From NCBI GenBank assembly GCA_027457225.1, contig DAIDTL010000022.1:1-11194 (forward strand): DNA of 11,194 nt. The letters are read 5' to 3'. A program made the position numbers and the translations under genes. Of the stretch, positions 8,176 to 11,194 are shown in pieces (within the stretch, counting starts at the first letter, position 1; the number at the start of each line of letters is the position of its first letter). The notes beneath the pieces were generated by a model that worked only from the letters and a program-made list of their open reading frames with translations, was not told the origin of the DNA and made no database searches. Source of the DNA: Ferrovaceae bacterium. Its GTDB lineage: Bacteria; Pseudomonadota; Gammaproteobacteria; Burkholderiales; Ferrovaceae.

Positions 8176-8814
8176 CTATTGATCATTGCGGACCCTACTA
8201 TTTACCTTGCGGCAATAACAATAAACAAACTGTTGGACTGTGCCCGATGGCGTGTGGTGTGCTTCTTTTTCATGCCCGATCAACAGGAACGCCTGCCCAA
8301 ATTCGTCGTGCAAGGTTTCAGGCTGGTATCGCATCACCGGCAAACCGCTGCATTTTTCAGGCCCATCTTCAGCAAAGGTGGCAACGATCACATGGCCCCC
8401 CGGACGAACCGCTTCCATGACACGCACGACATAGGCATGGCGATCAGCCGGGTCTGTCAAAAAATGAAACACAGCGCGATCGTGCCAGATGTCGAATCGA
8501 TACCTGGGAAAGTCTGCACGAGTAATGTCACCTTCCATCCAGTGCACGGTATCCGCGCATTTTCCCAATCGCTGTTTTGCAACTGCCAGAGCAGCCGAAG
8601 ACAGGTCCAGTACCGTCACATCGGTATAGCCTTCGGACACCAGATCATCCACCAGCACGGAAGCCCCACCGCCGACATCGATAATGGCCGCATCTTTACC
8701 CAGACCCGTGCTGTTGATCAGTCGTACAGAAAGGGCGGCATGTTCCTGAAACCAGCTCACAGAATCTGACGCCCTGGTGGTGTACACCTGTTCCCAATGT
8801 TGTTTGCGATCCAT
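8176..8814 (-). CDS. Class I SAM-dependent methyltransferase, substrate unknown
   Basis: A 212-residue cytoplasmic Rossmann-fold methyltransferase. The SAM-binding motif I is IIDVGGGAS (44-52), the acidic motif II end is VLDLS with Asp70, the adenine-side motif is GDIT (95-98), motif IV is FDIWHDRAVFHFL (107-119), and the post-motif is VRPGGHVIVATF (136-147). The conserved-looking tail has AEDGPEKCSGLPVMRY (Cys155) and VYCYC (Cys199, Cys201). N-terminal HWEQVYTTRASDSVSWFQEH is typical of small-molecule methyltransferases in the Methyltransf_25/TehB-like group rather than RNA or protein enzymes. It begins 12 bases after the mnmH stop with AGGAAA as ribosome site, so it is very likely co-transcribed with selD and mnmH. 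A selenium, tellurium or thiol substrate is a guess from context and the cysteines; fold assignment is secure. Confidence 0.88.
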   Translation of the reverse strand: MDRKQHWEQVYTTRASDSVSWFQEHAALSVRLINSTGLGKDAAIIDVGGGASVLVDDLVSEGYTDVTVLDLSSAALAVAKQRLGKCADTVHWMEGDITRADFPRYRFDIWHDRAVFHFLTDPADRHAYVVRVMEAVRPGGHVIVATFAEDGPEKCSGLPVMRYQPETLHDEFGQAFLLIGHEKEAHHTPSGTVQQFVYCYCRKVNSRVRNDQ

Positions 8815-8825
8815 GGGTTAATTTC

Positions 8826-9929
8826 CTATTGTGTCCGTAAGCAGTGTTGGCGCAGGTACTCACAAACCGCCTGTTGCCCACCGCTGAACACGATTCTGGA
8901 CCCTTTGCGCCCGCGCTGGAAGGTGTACATCGGATCATAGTATTCCCGCAACAACCCTTCAATCCAGCCGCGATGCAAATCAACCGCCCCGCTACGGGCC
9001 TGTTCTTCCAGGGCGGCATTCATGATCCCGAACAAGCGCTGGTAACGCTCGCCACCCAGGCGCCTGGCGATTCTGGAAAGACTCTGATGCAGTCGTTCGG
9101 CAAATGCAATCATGCCTTGTTCGTCACCATACTGCGCAACGAATTCGCTACGCAGGTCAATGACGTAGTCGCCAAGAATGCGTGCCACCCTCCCCTCAAA
9201 ATCGTCTTCCAGCCACACCAGGGGGGATTGTTGCATCCCATGATAGAGGGGTAACGGAACAGAACAGCTTCCGATGACGGGGCCTTCATCCTCGATGACA
9301 AACTGCTGACTACCGGCAGCGCGTTGTTTGAGAATATCAATCGCCAAACAGTTTTCAAAACCAATCTGGGGTGGTTGTGGGGTGGCGCGCTTGCCAAAAC
9401 CGGAACCCCGGTGATTGGCGTGACGCTCCAGGTCCAACCCATTGTCCAATTGTGCCAGCACCTGTGTCTTGCCCGTGCCAGTGAGCCCGCCAATCACCAC
9501 AAAGTCACACTCAAGCACGGCGGCTTCAGTGGTATCGATCAGGAAAGAACGCATGGCCTTGTAACCCCCCTTCACTCGGGGAAAAGCAAGGCCCACCTGG
9601 GCCAGCCACTGTTGGACGATTTGCGAACGCAGGCCCCCGCGAAAGCAATACAGGTAGCCCTGTGGATGGGTGCGTGTGAAAGCAGACCAGGCTTCCATGC
9701 GATCGTCCTTGATCTTGCCGGATACCAGACGGTATCCCAGGTCAAGGGCGGCTTCCGGGCCGTGCTGTTTGTAGCAGGTGCCCACTTTCTGCCGCTCAAT
9801 ATCGTTCATCAGAGGTAAGTTGACGGTGCCGGGAAAAGCCCCTTTGTGAAATTCGCCCGGGGCACGCACATCCATCAAAGGCACATCGTTAAGGAAGAGA
9901 GCAGGATAATCAGCACTGTCCTCACGCAT
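8826..9929 (-). CDS. mnmH: tRNA 2-selenouridine synthase (SelU/MnmH)
   Basis: This enzyme replaces sulfur with selenium at the wobble 2-thiouridine of Lys, Glu and Gln tRNAs, using SelD's selenophosphate and geranylation as an intermediate step. The 367-residue protein (E. coli about 364) has an N-terminal rhodanese domain: [22 protein letters not shown], then the catalytic loop [10 protein letters not shown] with Cys95. A P-loop domain follows with GGLTGTGKT (147-155), HRGSGFG, and [11 protein letters not shown] start it at the ATG in TGATG, sharing one base with the selD stop. GAGGTG lies five bases upstream; the TTG one codon earlier is possible but less well placed. The overlap implies translational coupling to selD. 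Confidence 0.96.
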   Translation of the reverse strand: MREDSADYPALFLNDVPLMDVRAPGEFHKGAFPGTVNLPLMNDIERQKVGTCYKQHGPEAALDLGYRLVSGKIKDDRMEAWSAFTRTHPQGYLYCFRGGLRSQIVQQWLAQVGLAFPRVKGGYKAMRSFLIDTTEAAVLECDFVVIGGLTGTGKTQVLAQLDNGLDLERHANHRGSGFGKRATPQPPQIGFENCLAIDILKQRAAGSQQFVIEDEGPVIGSCSVPLPLYHGMQQSPLVWLEDDFEGRVARILGDYVIDLRSEFVAQYGDEQGMIAFAERLHQSLSRIARRLGGERYQRLFGIMNAALEEQARSGAVDLHRGWIEGLLREYYDPMYTFQRGRKGSRIVFSGGQQAVCEYLRQHCLRTQ

Positions 9930-10963
9930 CAATACACCTCGATCGCGTACTGCTGCCGCGGGATCAATTCACCGATGGGGAACAGGGGCAACCCAAGTTC
10001 GGCAGCCAGCACGAGGAACTCGCCTTCACCCGCCTTATCCACAGCAACCAGCAAGCCGCCGCTGGTCTGCGGATCACAGAGCAGGTGCCTCTGAGGCTGG
10101 GACAGCGGGGAAATGCGATCGCCATAGCTGTCAAAATTTCGCTGGGTCCCTCCGGGAACACAGCCCAGTCCCAGGTAGTAATCCATATTGTCCAGTCTGG
10201 GCACAGCCTCGTAGCGAAGACGTGCCGTCACGCCGCTGCCATCAACCATCTCCATCAAATGGCCCAGCAGCCCAAAACCGGTGACGTCTGTCATGGCGCG
10301 CACGCCACTCAATTTTCCGAAATGGCTGCCTGGCTTGTTCAAGGTACACATCCAGTCTCTGGCCACGCCCACGTCCCCGGCAAGGAGGTTTCCTTTTTTC
10401 TCAGCGGTGGTCAGGATGCCAATCCCCAGAGGCTTGGTCAGATAGAGTGTGCAACCCACGGTCGCCGTATTGTTGCGCTTTAGAAATCGCTTCTCGACAA
10501 TACCGGTTACTGCGAGACCAAAAATCGGTTCCGGGGCATCAATGGAGTGCCCGCCCGCCAACGGAATGCCGGCGGCGTGGCACGCCGTATGGCCACCGTG
10601 AATGACCTCTCGAGCCACTTCGGGGGACAACAGGTTGATTGGCCACCCCAAAATGGCAACAGCCATCAATGGATCCCCTCCCATGGCATAGACATCGCTG
10701 ATCGCATTGGTCGCGGCGATGCGGCCAAAGTCGAACGGGTCGTCAACGATGGGCATGAAAAAATCCGTGGTCGAGACCATGCCGCGTTCTTCATCAATGG
10801 CATAAACCGCAGCATCGTCCCGTGATGCGTTGCCGACCCAGAGCCTGGGGTCCCGATGCTGCGCACCGCTACCGGCAAGGATCACATCCAGCATCCGGGG
10901 AGAAATTTTGCAACCGCAGCCGGCACCATGACTGTACTGGGTAAGACGAATCGGGTCGCTCAT
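9929..10963 (-). CDS. selD: Selenophosphate synthetase (selenide, water dikinase), cysteine form
   Basis: SelD makes selenophosphate from selenide and ATP, the selenium donor for MnmH and for selenocysteine synthesis where that exists. The 344-residue product (E. coli 347) starts [22 protein letters not shown]; Cys16 and Lys19 match the catalytic Cys17/Lys20 of E. coli, and Cys16 is TGC, not TGA. The AIRS-type ATP-binding features follow: [91 protein letters not shown] eight codons upstream (10987) is in frame but matches no family residues; neither start has a clear Shine-Dalgarno. First gene of selD-mnmH-methyltransferase. No selA, selB or tRNA-Sec is in the window. Confidence 0.96.
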   Translation of the reverse strand: MSDPIRLTQYSHGAGCGCKISPRMLDVILAGSGAQHRDPRLWVGNASRDDAAVYAIDEERGMVSTTDFFMPIVDDPFDFGRIAATNAISDVYAMGGDPLMAVAILGWPINLLSPEVAREVIHGGHTACHAAGIPLAGGHSIDAPEPIFGLAVTGIVEKRFLKRNNTATVGCTLYLTKPLGIGILTTAEKKGNLLAGDVGVARDWMCTLNKPGSHFGKLSGVRAMTDVTGFGLLGHLMEMVDGSGVTARLRYEAVPRLDNMDYYLGLGCVPGGTQRNFDSYGDRISPLSQPQRHLLCDPQTSGGLLVAVDKAGEGEFLVLAAELGLPLFPIGELIPRQQYAIEVY

Positions 10964-10992
10964 GAAGGACTCAAAGGGGACAGACACGCATA

Positions 10993-11023
10993 CGGTATCT
11001 TGTACCGCAATCCAAGATACGGT
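10993..11023. repeat. Nested inverted and direct repeats upstream of selD
   Basis: GTATCTTG (10995-11002) and CAAGATAC (11013-11020) form a perfect 8-bp inverted repeat with a 10-nt spacer. CGGTA (10993-10997) and TACCG (11003-11007) form a second, overlapping inverted repeat with a 5-nt spacer, so the two foldings exclude each other. ATACGGT also occurs twice as a direct repeat (10990-10996 and 11017-11023). The cluster lies 30-60 bases before the selD ATG and could be an operator or a leader switch. Confidence 0.65.
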
Positions 11024-11028
11024 GTAAA
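10999..11028 (-). promoter_or_regulatory. Candidate promoter of the selD operon
   Basis: On the minus strand TTTACA (11023-11028, 5 of 6 to -35) is followed after 18 bases by TACAAG (10999-11004, 4 of 6 to -10). The start point would be near 10992, about 30 bases before the selD ATG. The inverted repeat covers the spacer and -10, a position suited to repression. Based on reading the consensus by eye. Confidence 0.3.
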
Positions 11029-11047
11029 TAACTTATGCGGAGATGGC

Positions 11048-11073
11048 AAAAAAAAGCAGGCCTCGCGGCCTGC
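11048..11073 (-). terminator. Intrinsic terminator of the gene upstream of selD
   Basis: On the minus strand a perfect 7-bp GC-rich stem (GCAGGCC / GGCCTGC at 11056-11073) with a four-base loop is followed by eight T residues (11048-11055). It lies 18 bases after the TAA of the partial gene at the right edge and before the selD promoter region, so it separates the two transcription units. Confidence 0.9.
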
Positions 11074-11091
11074 CCTCATTCCTGCATCGGA

Positions 11092-11194
11092 TTATGGGGT
11101 CAATATGAAGGTGAGAAGCACCGAACCCGTACTCACGTTAGCCGACTGGGTCAATAAAGTCCCTGCCGCGTCCGTGGCAGTTATGCTGTAGATG
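11092..11194 (-). CDS. 3' end of an unidentified gene, partial
   Basis: An open frame enters from the right edge and gives 33 codons before TAA (11092-11094). Its last residues read YSITATDAAGTLLTQSANVS and end in VLLTFILTP, rich in Thr and Ser with alternating hydrophobics, as in a beta-rich extracellular or surface domain. The terminator 18 bases downstream supports a real gene end. The other minus-strand frames here contain early stops. Too little is visible to name a family. Confidence 0.5.
   Translation of the reverse strand, partial: IYSITATDAAGTLLTQSANVSTGSVLLTFILTP

Noticed and set aside
10908..10919. Possible selenocysteine codon at the SelD active site
   Set aside because: The codons read TGC GGT TGC, so this is the cysteine form.
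10856..11191. Plus-strand open frame of 111 codons across the selD upstream region
   Set aside because: It runs through the selD 5' end, the repeats and the terminator; no ribosome site or domain pattern.

Overview
The window reads as a chromosomal segment of a Gram-negative proteobacterium, most likely a betaproteobacterium. This is an inference from the moderately GC-rich coding sequence, the PabA-like TrpG, and the periplasmic and outer-membrane export genes. Every credible gene is on the minus strand, so transcription runs from high to low coordinates. I see no rRNA, tRNA, CRISPR array, insertion sequence or phage gene.

In order of transcription: (1) at the right edge, the last 33 codons of an unidentified gene, followed by a clear intrinsic terminator. 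(2) A short intergenic stretch with nested symmetric repeats, then a compact selenium operon. It holds selD (selenophosphate synthetase, cysteine form), mnmH/selU (tRNA 2-selenouridine synthase) and an uncharacterised SAM-dependent methyltransferase. (3) A small exported Cys/His-containing protein, then a copper/silver efflux operon in the order cusC-cusB-cusA-cusF, with 4-nt ATGA overlaps at the C/B, B/A and A/F junctions. (4) A lipoprotein joining a DUF3455-like domain to a second conserved-looking domain through a repeated Pro-rich linker. (5) trpG, the glutamine amidotransferase subunit of anthranilate synthase, cut by the left edge.

The Cus genes would form a tripartite pump: CusA is the inner-membrane proton-driven transporter, CusB the periplasmic adaptor, CusC the outer-membrane channel, and CusF the metallochaperone that hands over Cu(I)/Ag(I). 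The three CusA methionines and TM4 aspartate fall at the same residue numbers I recall for E. coli CusA. The His/Trp/Met/Met ligands of CusF and the Met ligands at the CusB N terminus are also present, so monovalent copper/silver is the likely substrate. SelD makes selenophosphate, which MnmH uses to convert 2-thiouridine to 2-selenouridine at the tRNA wobble base.

The least explained parts are the methyltransferase in the selenium operon, the small exported protein in front of cusC, the two-domain lipoprotein after cusF, and the symmetric elements upstream of selD and cusC. No metal-responsive regulator gene lies in the window.
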